From positions 682,001-746,000 of the forward strand of contig JAEQBH010002439.1 of NCBI GenBank assembly GCA_016808115.1: DNA of 64,000 bases, in the 5' to 3' direction. Of the stretch, positions 1 to 12,125 are shown piece by piece. The translations under genes and the position numbers were made by a program. How positions within the stretch are numbered: the first letter of the stretch is position 1; the number at the start of each line of letters is the position of its first letter. The notes beneath the pieces were generated by a model, which did no database searches, had not been told where the DNA came from, and saw only the letters and a program-made list of their open reading frames with translations. This DNA comes from Tetrastigma voinierianum (Eukaryota > Streptophyta > Magnoliopsida > Vitales > Vitaceae).

Positions 1-734
1 AATATTTTATATTTGATATGACCCTACCTTTGCAATGTACAGTGAAAACAACAGTTTATGTAACTTGTGTACATTAAAAAACCGAAAGAATGGTAGGCCC
101 ATTTTCACCCATTAAAATGCCCCTTTATTTCTATTACTTTACATTGGTATCTAATGAATTTTCCCTTAAATTTGAAAACATTTAAAAAACTTTTGATATA
201 AAAAAATATAAAGTTTAATTATATTTTATAGAATTATAAGAAATCATTGAAATTAAATTTATAAATAAATTATTATCATATAAGATGCTTGTTTTTAAAC
301 ATGATTTATTTTTATAATAATTTCATAGAAAATGGTTTTTTACTAATGATTTCTAAAAACTAATTTTGACAATTATTTAAAGGAAACGACTAGTTAAAAA
401 ACTTTGCATATGATTGTCATTTATATTTTTGACAATTATTTTATGAATTTTATCTTTAACATGTTTATTTTTCCTTATTTTTGTCATTTTATAACCTTTT
501 AAAGATATTTTCATAAATTTTATATATTTTTCTTTATCGATATTTATGTAAAAAAATATCCACTGACGTTTACCGATATTTCATATATCCATAAAATCTA
601 AGTACCGATTTATGCGTATTTACCTATATTTTGATCATTTGGATACAAAAACTATAAAATAGCTTTCCAAAAAATATGGATTAAACAAAAAAAAAAAAAA
701 ACTGCTAACAAACTAACAACACTTTATACAAGTT
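1..734. other. AT-rich spacer, no gene seen
   Basis: This stretch is very AT-rich, with an A-run near 687-702. Around 530-645 there are loose, imperfect repeats of a motif like TACCGATATTT, too degenerate to call an array. I see no reading frame resembling a known protein. Confidence 0.6.
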
Positions 735-1840
735 AACACCCTCGCAAGTCGGGTTGTACGTTGTACATGCCTATTTGTCTACCATCCTACCATATAGTGA
801 TTTATGTGAGGCTTTGTTGGGATGTCCTGTGAGTTTGGTCAGACAAGTAGGAATGTAGGTGACATCGATGATTGTTTCATCAATCTTTTCTTTATAAAAT
901 GCTCCAGCCCACTTCAACATGCTCGTTTAATCATGATACACCAGATTGTGTGTGATGGCTATGACAACTTTATTATCACAATGAATCTGCAATGGGATTT
1001 GAAACTCTAACCTCAACTCTTCTAATAACAACTTCAGCTGCAAGACTTTACAAATCCCATGAATTGTTGATCTTAATGTGCCTTAGCGCCGTCGCACCGC
1101 ATTTTGTTTACTTCCAAGCGACATTATAAGTTTCCGCCACGTATGAACAGCCACCCCAGGTTGAGACAACAGCCCCAAACCAACCCAGCCGCATCTACAA
1201 AGACTCAGGCACTTCTCTCCTTGGCTCTTCAAGAGATAAACCTTCCTGTGAGTCCCTTAGATATCTAAGGATCAAGTACACTACATACATGTGAGAAACT
1301 GATAGTGAGTGCATAATCGACTAATGCAACTCACGACAAATGCAAAATTTGACTGTGTGTGGGCTAGATAAATTAATCTTCCAACCAATCTTTGGTAGCA
1401 ACCTTTTTCCACTGGTTTATCATCACCATTAATTTCAAGCTTCAAGTTCGGATCCACTAGTATGTTAGGTGGTTTACATCATTCTGTTCTTGCAAGTCAA
1501 GAACATATCACTTCCACCGAGAGACCCAATAATGTTCATGTTTTGTTCCTAGAAACTTCCATACCTAAGAATTACCCCAAAGTTCCTAAATCCGCCATCT
1601 CAATTTCTTTGCCAATTTTCTCTTTACTTTTCTATCTCCCTCTATCATCTCCTGTGGAGGATAATATCATCCACACATACATAATTATTAGGATTTTGTT
1701 TTACCTCCTTGTAGCTCGAGAAACGTAGTGTGGCTCCGGGCTTGTGCTTTTCTAAACCATGTTCTCGAATCACGTTGCCATACCAATCAAACCAGCCCTG
1801 TGATCGGCTTGTGTTATAACGACTCGAAGCCACAACTCTA
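735..1840 (-). pseudogene. Ty1/Copia RT (C-terminal part) and RNase H remnant
   Basis: Read on the minus strand from right to left, this is the end of a Copia polyprotein. Near 1700-1833 the frame reads WFDWYGNVIREHGL, matching the stretch before the catalytic site of Copia reverse transcriptase. YVCVDDIIL follows near 1660-1690, where Copia RTs have YVDDI. FLG and YVLDL lie near 1500-1555, and GRLIYLAHTQ near 1370-1400. RNase H follows at about 795-1062, with LLLEELRL, IHCDNK, HNLVYHD and FYKEKID as the usual landmarks (CDNK, then an FIKEK-like block). The tail reaches a stop near 735. Stops and frameshifts occur throughout, so it is dead. Order and spacing fit Copia well; the lineage is not determined. 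No LTR was recognised beside it. Confidence 0.85.
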
Positions 1841-2830
1841 ATTCTACTGAACTAAAGTTCAGAGGTCTAATCCAGTTAGCTCCTAAAGATAGTAACACAC
1901 GTGTCCTACCAAGTCAGCTCCCCAGAAACTCGAATAGTAACACATGGCAATAGTGAGTTTCTATGTTAATACACCAAGAAAGTCTCTAGCTAAGTCGCTG
2001 GGTCATGATCCCATTAAAACTTTTACCTTAGTTTTATCGCTCGGATGTGACTTTCCTAGGCATGTACCAACGAGTCATCACCCACGAGAAATTGGATCGG
2101 AAACTTTCTTAGATAACACAAACACGTATCAATCAAAACTTTGGGCTTTCAATAAAAATAACAGAGCCTCGTTGGGAGGATTATTAATGTTACCAAAATT
2201 GAATGTAATAGCCATTAATTTAATTCCAAAATTATCTTCAATATCCAAGTATTGTCGATGTTGGGTTGTACTACCTCATTAAAATTTTGAAATTATTTTA
2301 GATCCAATCTAATAAAATTCAGTCAGATTTATTCGATGGGGTATCACATAATCATTTTATTATTGGACCCTTAATGGAGCCAGTACATTTCAAATCAATT
2401 AAATTAATTTTAACATTCACCTATTCAATATTTTACATTAATTTAACTTGGGTTTTCCATGATAATATTATCTAAACAAAACAAATAACATTATGCACAT
2501 GTATATATCAAATGATGAAATTGTATGGCACTACCTATTCTAAATGGCATGGCAAGCATACTTCACATGTTATATCTATATATGACATTGTTTCCTAGAA
2601 AAAAAAATTACAAGCCCAATAAGGCCAAGAAGCCTAACTTAATATCTGGCTTGTAATCCATATTTTCTTCGGGTCTTGAAATTCTTTGATGTGTATGCCA
2701 AGTTAGAATTGGTTTCTAGGATTTTTAAGCCCAAAAACACAAAACTCAAACTAGTCCCCTATATAACCTGAGCACTAAAATCATCACCAATCTCCGTAAA
2801 CAACTCGGATCATCACGAAATTTTGCAGGA
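1841..2830. other. AT-rich stretch, unassigned
   Basis: A 112-codon open frame at 1944-2282 resembles nothing I recognise and lies next to the Copia remnant, so it may be decayed upstream RT or LTR sequence. The rest is AT-rich and I see no further structure. Confidence 0.4.
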
Positions 2831-4044
2831 AGGTAGATTACCATATGAGTAATCAACGGGCCAAAATTGTTGCAATTTGAGCGCCAAGACGTGTCATGCC
2901 GCCTAAAGTCAAGAACCAAAAATCGCTGCCGATCACCACAAAAGCCTAATCATCGGGCAATTTACAAAATGGGTGTAATACCACATAAGGAACTTATCGC
3001 CAAATTTCGCCTTAAACTGAGGTCAGACAGCCCCGTGCAACGTCTCCTCGAAACTAGAAACTTAAAATCGCTCCAATCATTGCAAGATCTTACTAAGCCA
3101 CGTAACATATTCAAAGGTGTGAGCACTAACATAGGGATCATTCGCCTAATTGGCCCAATTGAAGTCGCATGCACCCCACATGCCAATCGGGGCCGTGCTT
3201 GTCAAGCCCCATTGTTAGCCACTCAAAGCGTAAGGAACAAAGTGTGTCGGCTTCCACGCACCCCTTCCTCTTTAATTTCTCCTATGTGTCCCCTCACCTG
3301 ATGATAGTTATTCACCGCAAACCAAGGCTTCGATCGACATGAAAAACGCATGAATCAAGAACATGCAATAGTTTTCTCGGGTACTTATTACATACAATTA
3401 TCCAACAACCGAATTTACATAAAATTATCCAATAAAATAAATAAATCAAGGAGTGAAACCTAACCCAAGTGGATTAGCCTCCAAGTTACACCCCATAAGA
3501 AAATACAACTAATTTTCTACTATGGGATTAAGTCCAAACTAAACCCATTCATTCACACAAAATATAAACATGAATAAGAGAAACCTAGGTGTCATATATC
3601 TAATCACATCACACATACATGAAAATAAAGAAAGGATCGGATTTATCACACAATCAATTCAATCAAGGCTTACGCTCAAATCAAGGATCAATGTACAACT
3701 GGCCTGATCAAGATCAACAAGGTGTGATAAACTAGTGTCATCATCCTGTGGTTTACTAACCCTCAGATAGGACCTTAATTCCAAATTAATTTAGCGACAT
3801 TTATCTATGCACGAACTGCTAGATACTAGAGAAAGTAATACTCGTATGTATGTAGCGCCCTAGGGAGGGTATGTGAAGGGCCTAGGGAGAAGGATCTATT
3901 TATAGACTCCAAACCCTAAACTTATAAAGTTACTCGTCTCTCAAGCAACTAATCCCTACCTTATAGGATTTCTTATCGAACCACAACCAAACCTCGCTTA
4001 ATGAAGCCATTTTAAGCAATTAGTTACTGAGTTTTTCATCAATT
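2831..4044. other. Unassigned, probably old transposon DNA
   Basis: This region is less AT-rich than its left neighbour. A 144-codon open frame at 2867-3301 has basic, low-information content and no recognisable domain. No LTR end, PBS or conserved pol motif was found. It lies just upstream of a plus-strand Copia RT remnant and may belong to that element. Confidence 0.35.
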
Positions 4045-4246
4045 AGCTGCAGATGGGTGATCCAAATCCACCATTATTAATTTTTGCCTGCTCAATGCAT
4101 CATATTGTTTCTAGAGCATAAATCCAACAAAAGCCTCTACCATTCGAATTATCTTCACTTTAGCAACACATGTATACTGGACATGCAACAAATTGATGTT
4201 AACAATGCTTCGTTTCAAATGGTGATTCCGGGCTAAGATAGCTTTC
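4045..4246 (+). pseudogene. Ty1/Copia RT, N-terminal part
   Basis: The plus strand reads CRWVIQI near 4050-4070, matching the GCKWV(F)KIK block that opens Copia reverse transcriptase. KPSTIRIIFTLATHVYW follows at about 4130-4180, then after one frameshift QQIDVNNAS at 4184-4211, corresponding to the QLDVNNAF block with its catalytic aspartate. The frame stops at 4233-4235. At 4247 the Copia sequence is cut by the end of a minus-strand family 1 LTR. The next Copia sequence on the same strand is at 19342, where RT C-terminal and RNase H blocks resume. The two pieces may therefore be one element split by the nest, with roughly the middle of RT lost. Confidence 0.75.
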
Positions 4247-5328
4247 TATGACACCCCTATCCCGGGGGTCCCGTTGATAACTCGTCAACTTGCGGAAACC
4301 TATAAATATCAAGTGTCCCAATATCACACTCATTTGTCTCATATATTGAGACCTATTTCTGCATATTTAATTCACAAATATACAAAAATATGATAATTAT
4401 TCGACCAACAAATTCATTTAACACTATTTTATACAACAAAAGGTATACATGTTTCTGTCTCTGGTCGAATATACTACAAGACAAATGTCAAAACAAACAG
4501 TAAAACAAAGCTCAAAGATCTGCAAGCCTTCTCATCCCTCATGCGCCCCATATGCATCGACCTCGTACTGAAGGGTCTCACGACGGATTTGTGCTAAAAC
4601 ACGCAGAGGATGAGATTCTCCTAAGGGGGCGGCATTTCCCATTTAAGTGCGCACATGCAATGGTTGCACAAAAAACACACATCCAAGTAAATGTTTGGCG
4701 GCTAAATGTCATATGTCATGTATGAACCGCCATCATGCCCGTATTCGAGTCATCAATCGACTTCACACATGCATATACCAAGTGTGAAACCGCCACCGTA
4801 TTACCACGACCCATGTATCGAGCTCTCACCGCTCATCAATACCCAATGCGCGCCACTAGCAAACTAATCCTTCGGTCAATCTCGACTCTATCACACAACT
4901 CGGCGTCTATGTGATAAACATGACCGCGGTGTTTTCTGGGGCAATAATCCTTTTGCGCCACGCCGCCGGTCTCTTACATCAATACATAATCTTCGATCAT
5001 ACCGCTGCCTTCTTACACTCCATGTTCCGTGCTTTTCACCCGAGGGGGTTAACCCCCTTCGCTTCCACCCAACACACATTATTTATATTTATTTTTATGT
5101 TTTGGGGAAATCGTGGAGACATTTATCGGGACGTCGCTCAAAAGTACGAGCTCACTACCCATTCATCAATGATCACGGGAATAATCCCACCCATGCACAC
5201 ACACCCAACATAATGCGATGTCCCTATGCATATGCAATGCTAATGCCACTGCATGTTCTCATGTTACATGTATGATGCACACTACATGAAACATTCTACT
5301 CAATTGTACTTCATGTCAAGTACCATGC
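4247..5328 (-). repeat. Family 1 LTR, minus strand, 3' part (LTR L)
   Basis: The left edge TATGACACCCC is the reverse complement of a family 1 LTR end. The following bases match, in reverse complement, the end of the solo LTR at 57391-59881: the GGGGGTCCCGTTGA block and the 'all reads ...ATATTGAGACC' block. Element A then interrupts it at 5328/5329 with the duplicated site CATGC. The remainder of this LTR probably continues at 13907 and again at 18950 to about 19320, beyond two further insertions. Its own start (TGTAAAAC on the minus strand) was not found, so the right end is deleted or decayed. Confidence 0.7.
5324..5328. repeat. Target-site duplication CATGC, left copy of element A
   Basis: CATGC directly precedes the TGTAAAACCCGAG LTR start and is repeated exactly at 13902-13906, directly after the 3' LTR. 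Confidence 0.9.
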
Positions 5329-7118
5329 TGTAAAACCCGAGAAAATTCAAATTTTTGAAAAATGGTAAAATGGTAATTTCGGTCAAAATCCGAAATTTTT
5401 CTAGATCTCGGATGATGAAACGGATTTCCTGTTGGAATCGTCTTGTGAAATATAGATACCCACGCCGAATTTCTCGGTCGCCTAATTTCAGACAAGCCGG
5501 AATTTCACGCTTCTCGAGGCACCGGTGCTCCGTGTCAGAATCCATTATGAGAGACATGTGATGACAAAAGTCACAGATATTACACGCACTACGTAACACA
5601 TGTCAGACGACAATGCAGACGATTAAATGAATCTACGATTAAGCTGTGTCATTAAAATCCAAAACTTAAAGGGACATGGATGGAATTATTGGAAAGTTAA
5701 ATGAATATAAGACAAAAATGAATAGTTTTCTTCTCCAAAGAAAGCAAAATGCAGACAAGTGAGGGTCGGATTCCCATTTTGCAGAGAGAAGGCGCGACTT
5801 ATCTCAGATTTTCCGCTGCTCGGACCGGCCGATTTGTTTCTGCCAAGAAATAAAGTTGTTTCACGAGAAAGGGCCAATGAGCGACACCGATCGGAGTTCC
5901 GACAACCCAAGAGAGGTGTGATCCTTTCCTACCAGGTTATTCTTGGCTAAGAGCCATGTGAATGGGTTAGGATACTCGAGGCCTGGATTGGGCCGTAATT
6001 TCGGGCCTCAAAACATTCAACCGAAAGGAGAAAATCTCTTATTAGGTGGCCGTGAACAAGGTCTGTAATTCGAGGTTTCACTGCTCACATGATTTCGTTG
6101 CAGGATTGCGGTGCCTGGGGTGATTTAAAACGAATTGCTTGATCGTTAATTAAATTTCATGTGAGCTAATAATTTGTTAGCGCTGTAATTCTGAATAAAT
6201 ATGAATATGTGAATTTAGTTATATTAATATACACATGAAAAAATATATTAGCATGAATATTTTTGGAATGCATAATTATTCCATATGTACCGGGCACCCT
6301 AGAATATTAGGGTGTGTTTGATGACATGAAAGAAAAATAAAAAAGAAATGTTTTTAGATAGAATTTTTACCTAAGATTTTCCTGAGAATTGTATCGAGAT
6401 TGTCCAACAATTCACACTCCGAGGGGTCACATGAATCAAGCTTCTGAGGGTTATCTAACGTCACTTCTGAGGGTCGTCATCATCAAATTTTACCTAAACT
6501 TGAAGAGCCGGCAAAAAGCTTTGTTTGAAAACCGTATTTTTACCGCAATTGGCTTAAAGATGTGAGGGAGTCTAGCGAGACTCGAGACACGGATCGAAAG
6601 ACAGACATCTGCCAGATCACGTATTTACCGAAAGTGATTGCTTGCCATGACATACTCACTTAGCTGAGCAACCCACATAGGAAATTATCTCTACTGGGCA
6701 TTGCTCACCCTGTCGAGGGATCACTATTTTAGTGGCCAAAGATACAGTGAGGATTCGCGCCTCACTAGAGGCCTCGCTTTAGAAGAAAGTCTGCCAGGGC
6801 TTTGCATTCGGGACAGAACACGTATTAAACTTTAAATTTTGATATGTGTTTTGGCTAAGAGTATTGTAATAACTCTTGAACTATTGGTAACAGTTGATGT
6901 AATTCTTGTGAGTATTGATGCATGGGCTCAAGTGGCCATTTTTACCTCACGACATGGACCTGGTGTGGTCATAGTTAATCACTGGGACAGTTTTGTACTG
7001 CAGAGCTCCGTACAAAAAGAGACTCGTCCGATTGCAGTGGTGTTTCAAAGTCACACGACATCTAATAGTATTCCGCAGTGTCGACGGTCACAACTAATTT
7101 CGGATTGGGGGCGCCACA
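5329..7118 (+). repeat. 5' LTR of element A
   Basis: The LTR starts TGTAAAACCCGAGAAAATTC and ends GGGGGCGCCACA, 1790 bp later. It aligns by eye along its length with 12126-13901. Shared landmarks include an AATTATTGGAAAGTTAAATGA block, an ATATTAGCATGAAT block, and a final GTATTGATGCATGGGC block. In the position where element B has long (TA)n tracts, this copy has only short TATA strings. Confidence 0.9.
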
Positions 7119-7140
7119 GCTGTATTAGAGCTAAGGTAAA
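7119..7140 (+). other. Degenerate tRNA-Met primer binding site of element A
   Basis: Directly after the LTR end the sequence reads GCTGTATTAGAGCTAAGGTA. Aligned with the intact PBS at 40266-40277 (TGGTATCAGAGC then TTAGGTA) it is a decayed initiator-Met PBS. Confidence 0.6.
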
Positions 7141-8799
7141 CGACACTGGGAGCTCTGGTGGGTGTAGCCAGTGCATACGAATACCTGTGTGGCTCGAGGG
7201 ACTCGTCAGCCATGGTCATAAGGTGTAAGAGCATCGTGAGTTTCGCATAGTCTCGGCTGCCGATACTAGAGTATAGCTTAGTATCAGAAGTTAGGTATGT
7301 GATTTACCTGTGACTCATGGGCACTGGTTAGACTTCATGCATCCGTTCATTTGATGAATTGTTGTGTGATTATGTGTGACTGGATCAGGTGATTTGTATG
7401 CTTGTGAGTAGCATAGAGAAAATGTTGAACACTGGGGCGGTAAAATAAAACCTGGTAGTTTAGTTTAAGAAAAAGTTGTTTGGCAGCTCAGCGTAATGGT
7501 CCAAAAATAAATGAAAAAAAAAATTTATGGACAATTGCTCCAGTTTTTTAACAAGAACAAGTTGGGTTTTGTGAAATTCTGGGAAATTATTCCAGTTTTT
7601 GCACAAGGAAAGGGGTTAAAATTTAACAAAAAATAAATAAATAAATAATTTGAGTTGTATGGATAGCAGTGTTCAAGCTACTGCATCTATGGAGTAGCTG
7701 AGAGACTATTGGAGAAGAAAAAAAAAAGGGTGTGTTGAGGAAGATTTTTTTCTGAGGTTTTATAGTGTGTAAAACAAGAAAAAAAAATATTTAAAATAAA
7801 TATTTTAGGTTCTACTGGAAAATGAAAAAAATAATAATAAACATTTTTTTTCTGGTGGTCTTCCAGTAGGTGGAACAAAATGAAAAAAAAAATGAGTGAA
7901 AAAAAAATGTGTGTAGGAAAATGAAACTGGAATGGGCTACTGCCCATTTTAGTGATTGGGTCATGATACAATGTTTTGTATCGTGACATGTGGCCGTGGA
8001 GGCAAAGTTGGGGGCGCAGCAGTATCATGACATCTGGAGCCCAAGCGCCTATGATACGGCCAAGACGTTTCAATGGTTACCGCGGCCACGCTGCAGGGCG
8101 CGCGTAGCTACGGCCTCGGCTAATGAGTGTGTCAGGATACAATCTCTTTTGTATCGTGACAAGAGGGGGCGACTGGTCGCGATGGCTGTGGCAACAAATA
8201 GCGCCACGATACCTAGCCAGTGTGCTACGACACGACGCAGTGGCGCCAAGGGATACGCACGGCAAATAAGACACGGCAGGGCCTCAGGTCGCGACATACC
8301 AGATCGCGAGCGTGAAGGCCGCGACACGACGCGGGCCGAAGACGCACATGCGCCGCAGCGACACGACAGCCCCGCGGACACCTGGCCGGTGGCCAATACT
8401 CCCTAGCGCCAAGACTAATTTAATAATGTAGCCGCGCGCTACCGGCGCCAGAGCCGTGCAAATGGCGAATACCAAGTTCTCGTGTGCACCTGCCACCTAT
8501 CCCGGGGCTTTGACTCGCACCGCTCGAAGCGTCATCGTTTGGGATCATTGTTCATGAACACCGCTTCATGAGCACCGTTTACGAAAGCACTGAGCCATTT
8601 AGGTTTTCAAAAAAATAAAATAAAGATATTTTTAAATAAAATAAAATTTTTTTTTTTTTGTCAATATGATTTAATATATGAACTTATTGTCTCGCGATTA
8701 CCTATGAATGCATGGATATCAAGGTGATGAAATTGTTTTTCGTATGTGAATAAGGTTTCGAGGTCGGTGGTTTACACCTGTGGTGATACCGACCGGCCA
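7141..8799 (+). other. Non-coding leader of element A
   Basis: This stretch lies between PBS and protease and has no recognisable protein. It contains A/T-rich runs (7500-7920), then a GC-rich part (7990-8560) with two small hairpins followed by GTGAC (arms GATACAA/TTGTATC at 7965-7982 and 8136-8155). The segment at about 8655-8735 (TATGAATGCA, AAGGTGATG) matches the leader of element B at 34465-34560. In B that segment is followed by gag; here protease follows almost directly. Confidence 0.55.
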
Positions 8800-9240
8800 G
8801 GATGCAGTCGGGATTCTGAGGTTAAGGCCTCGAGGAGCCCTTTTATGTGAGTTCTCCCCTGTGCGGGATTGTGGCAGATGTGGATGATATGTCGGTCGCG
8901 AAAGCTGAGATCTCGGGACTCTACTCACAACGGACCTCGTGATCATGGATATGTCAAAGTCTCGACACCATCCTGGGATGGATCAGCCGATGCCTTTATG
9001 TAGTCGTTATCGATCAAGTAGCGCAGTGTGAGGGTTACCGCCTACACGCTGTAGGACTTTATCTGCTGTATTTCGTAGACAAGCATGATATTACTCAACA
9101 AAGGTACGAGTCCAAGTGTTATGGATTGGCCATGTCACAGCAAGCCTTACCCTGGGTGATCTAGGTGAGACCTGACCAGATCTACCTTGAGAAGTCTACG
9201 AGTATGAGGATGTTTTTTCGACGAGCTAACGGATTGCCCC
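8800..9240 (+). pseudogene. Retroviral-type aspartic protease remnant (element A)
   Basis: The translation, across frameshifts, keeps the landmarks that follow the active site in Ty3/Gypsy proteases: GLEV-like near 8820, a KLEIS-like block near 8905, MDMSKFDTILGMDW at about 8945-8985, and VID plus a tyrosine-rich stretch near 9010-9050. It runs on into a block near 9165-9240 that aligns with the acidic linker before RT (DEVRP, EYEDVF, ELPGLP). The DSGA active-site motif itself could not be located. It is interrupted by frameshifts and stops and is non-functional. Confidence 0.65.
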
Positions 9241-9399
9241 AACAGTAGGGTTATAGATCTCCCAAGATCGGAATACACCCCGGTACTTCGCCCATCTCTA
9301 TGACTCCACATAAAAAGATTTGGCACCAAATAGTCGCAGTGAACCTCGTAGTCCGGTGCACAGAGCTACTAGAAAGTGGCGTTCATTAGACCGAGCACT

Positions 9400-10530
9400 T
9401 CACCACAAGCTCCCGGCTCGCTTGGTAAAAGAAGAAGGACAAGACCCTTCTCGACCGCAGATTCGACTACGTAAAGTCAATGTGGTTACGATCAAGAACC
9501 CAGACCCACGAGGACTGATGACTGCTTGATCGCCGAGAGTGAGCCGAGCCCACTCCAAGATGTACCTTCGTGACCATTACCATCACCGAGGGTTGTGGAA
9601 ACAGATATCCTTAAGACAATGTCACACTGCCATGGGCACTTCAGTTTGGCAAGGATGCCCCTTCGTGATTAACTAATGCACCAACAAAGATTCACGATCT
9701 CACGCATGTGGTATTCCAACCCCGCCCAGATCGCCGTCAGCCTTGCGGATGACATTCGACCATTCCCGCCGAGCTGAGCATGAGTATCACTGAGGATTGT
9801 TTACAGCTTGCCGAGAGATCATCGCTTATACACAAGTTCGCTAGGGCGCGAAGCCGCTTTTCATCGAGGTGAGATTCGACACGTGCGGGTGTCATCAGCG
9901 CGGTCGCTGACCCGTGAGAAGGTCGAGGGTCGCGGATTGAGCCTGGAGAGGCCAAAGTCACTAAGATAATGCATCACTGGACTGATGGGTACTACGAGAT
10001 TCATCAGGATTTCTCTCGATTAGGCAAGATTTATGACGATCAACCCAAGGAGGTCAAGTTTGATTGATGATCGATGTGAGGAGGCATTCCAAGAGCCGAA
10101 GAGGAGACTTACTATCGCTTCCTGGTCTCGCGTAGTCTCCGACATGGGATGCAAGGGTAATAATGTAAGAACAGGATGCCTCTGGTGCTTTTGATCGGAC
10201 GTGAGCTGACTGCAAAATCGTGAGGGTAGTAATCTCGGGCGGTTCCCGCCACTGGAGAATCACGGAGTAGAATTTTCTACTCCCAGCACACATGACATGG
10301 AGTCAGCTACCTAGCTCTCGCCGAAGATTCGCGCCACTCACTTCATATGGCGAGAGCCCGGAGGCACTCAGACCATAAAACTGGGGTGAGATGCCACGTT
10401 GAATGACCTCAATATGAGGCGACGCAGATAGATGGAGTTCAAGAGGATTGAGACACCTCACTTTGCACAACCCCGGTAAGGCAAATGTGGCGGCCCATGC
10501 ACTCGGCCAAGTCATGGGGGAGTATCAAGC
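9400..10530 (+). pseudogene. Reverse transcriptase and RNase H remnant (element A)
   Basis: RT landmarks appear in order across shifting frames: VKKKD and an IDY-like block at 9425-9470, VTIKN at 9483-9500, a MPFGLTNAP-like block at 9655-9685, VDDI-like at 9742-9760 (the catalytic aspartates), then HEYHLRIV and RDHRLY near 9775-9835. The thumb/connection block FLGL..YYRRFI lies at 9975-10015, and EVKFD.DDRCEEAFQE at 10045-10095. RNase H follows: HDMEL-like at 10290, WRHYLYGE..EVHSDHKSL at 10320-10375, an RQRRW block at 10415, and YHPGKANV near 10465-10490. Roughly every 20-40 bases the frame changes, so no product is possible. Confidence 0.85.
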
Positions 10531-10559
10531 AAGTATACCTTTCCAAGAGTGGCGAACGC

Positions 10560-11990
10560 CCAAGACTATGGGACAGCTTCAAGCATGACAAATGAGCGTG
10601 CTCGTGGTACGCTGGGAGCTGGGGCGGGCTACAACGCCTCTATTTGAAAGTGGAGATTTGAATCCAAAGACGCGAGATAGTGTCCATCAGGACCCGGCAC
10701 ATTCGTGACGTGACGGTGGCTGACCGCTCACACAACGGTAGTCTTGTGATGGGAGGACTCGCAAGAGTTCCCGCCACCACTTAGAGGAGATTCTCAAAGG
10801 AGTTTGGTTCGCTTCATTTGTCAGGCATCCAGTGGCACGAGATGTACCAGATCTTCGCCAGCCGCATTTCACTGGAGTGATGAAGAGACATTTAGGACTT
10901 TTTGCTCGATGATGTCTCACATGTCAAGAAGTTGGCGTCAGCACGGTGTTTATAATACCAAAGCCATCAGGCGGTTAATGGAAGCGGAGCACGTCATGGA
11001 TTTTATGAACTGATCACACTGACAATCGCGGTAATATGATGCGGTTGAATATAAGGACCGCGCTCAAATGTTTGGATGATTTCAAAACACATGACCTTCC
11101 ACATCGAGAGACTTTTACGCCAAATGATATTCTGAGAGAGGTCCCGCCATGGAATATCAATAGATCCATGGGTACCTTGATAGTAATCCCAGGGAAGTTA
11201 TAACAACTTCTCGGCTAAGTTTCAAAAGGCTATGGGCACATCGACCGAATTACGAGTACAACTTTCCACCCACAAACAGATGGTTAGTCGGTAGCTGTTA
11301 GAGGACATGTCGCAGCATGAGTCCTAGATCATAAGCAATGTGGAAGAGATTGGCTTCATGGAATTTGCCTACAACAACAAGCATCGTGCGAGTATACAGA
11401 TGGCACTATATGAGGCATTGTGGCTGGGAGGCCATGTGTATCACCGATATGTCGGGACCGAGGTGTGAGAGAGCTCCATCACTCGATCCCGATATGATCG
11501 GGAGACACCTCCAAGAAGGCGAAGGCTGACACGATACGCCTTTCACGGCTCAAAAGCTAGCGTAAGAGCTATGCTGATGTACGACGCCGACCCTTTAGAG
11601 ATTCCGAGGTCAGATCACGCCTTCAAGGTGATGCCCAGGAGTGGTCGTCTTGCGAGCGGAAGCTATCGAGGTTCACGGCCCTTCGAGATACTCGAGAGTG
11701 GCACCGAGCTGCACGGCGACTTTACCGCCCCAACATGTCAAGTGTCCACGAGGTATTCCACGCCCCGCATGCTCGAGGTACATCCGATGTAGTGGATTGG
11801 GGAGATCGAGGTTGACAATTTAACGGACCTTCAAGGAGTGGACCGGGCAGTATTATGGATAGCTTCCGGATCGTGCTTTGGCGACGCAAGACCGCGAGGT
11901 TAGCGAGGGTGCGGCGGAGACACCGCGGAGTGGCGGTCAACGTGGGAGCCAGGACATCGATGCGCCACCTATCCCTTTCATGAGATGAAG
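10560..11990 (+). pseudogene. Integrase with chromodomain-like tail, remnant (element A)
   Basis: The zinc-binding part is visible at about 10785-10925: an ILKEF-like block, KMYQDL, a HFTGVMKRH-like block and a cysteine-rich end. The catalytic core follows (WIIVDRLTKSAHFL-type sequence at about 11000-11060, DRDP-like and FHPQTDG near 11265-11285). The C-terminal part runs through LEDM (11300), AYNN (11366), IQMALYEAL (11393), PFEILE (11680) and the VDWG block (11793). The end reads RRHRGV..V..G..SM...YPF-like at 11905-11980, the tail seen in chromovirus integrases. It is frameshifted throughout. Confidence 0.82.
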
Positions 11991-12112
11991 GTACGTGGTT
12001 TGGGGTCGCTTAATACTTAAATGACTAGTTTACATGTCTCGCATTAAGGCACGTTGCATACGCATGTGATTCAGAAGGATTGTACGTAATTTCCTCGGAC
12101 TAAATTCCTTTT

Positions 12113-12125
12113 AAGGTGAGGAGAA
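12113..12125 (+). other. Polypurine tract of element A
   Basis: A purine-rich run (AAGGTGAGGAGAA) lies directly before the 3' LTR, the expected position for plus-strand priming. The same block is found before the LTRs at 37862 and 45148. Confidence 0.75.

Noticed and set aside
1944..2282. 112-codon open frame
   Set aside because: No resemblance to a known protein; probably chance or decayed element sequence.
2867..3301. 144-codon open frame
   Set aside because: No domain, no recognisable motif, basic low-information composition; lies in transposon-rich DNA. Not called as a gene.
5355..5950. Short frames in the start of the 5' LTR of element A
   Set aside because: The same LTR segment recurs in many LTRs without frame conservation.
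8070..8396. GC-rich open frames on both strands in the leader of element A
   Set aside because: Overlapping frames on both strands without motifs; GC-rich leader with few stop codons.
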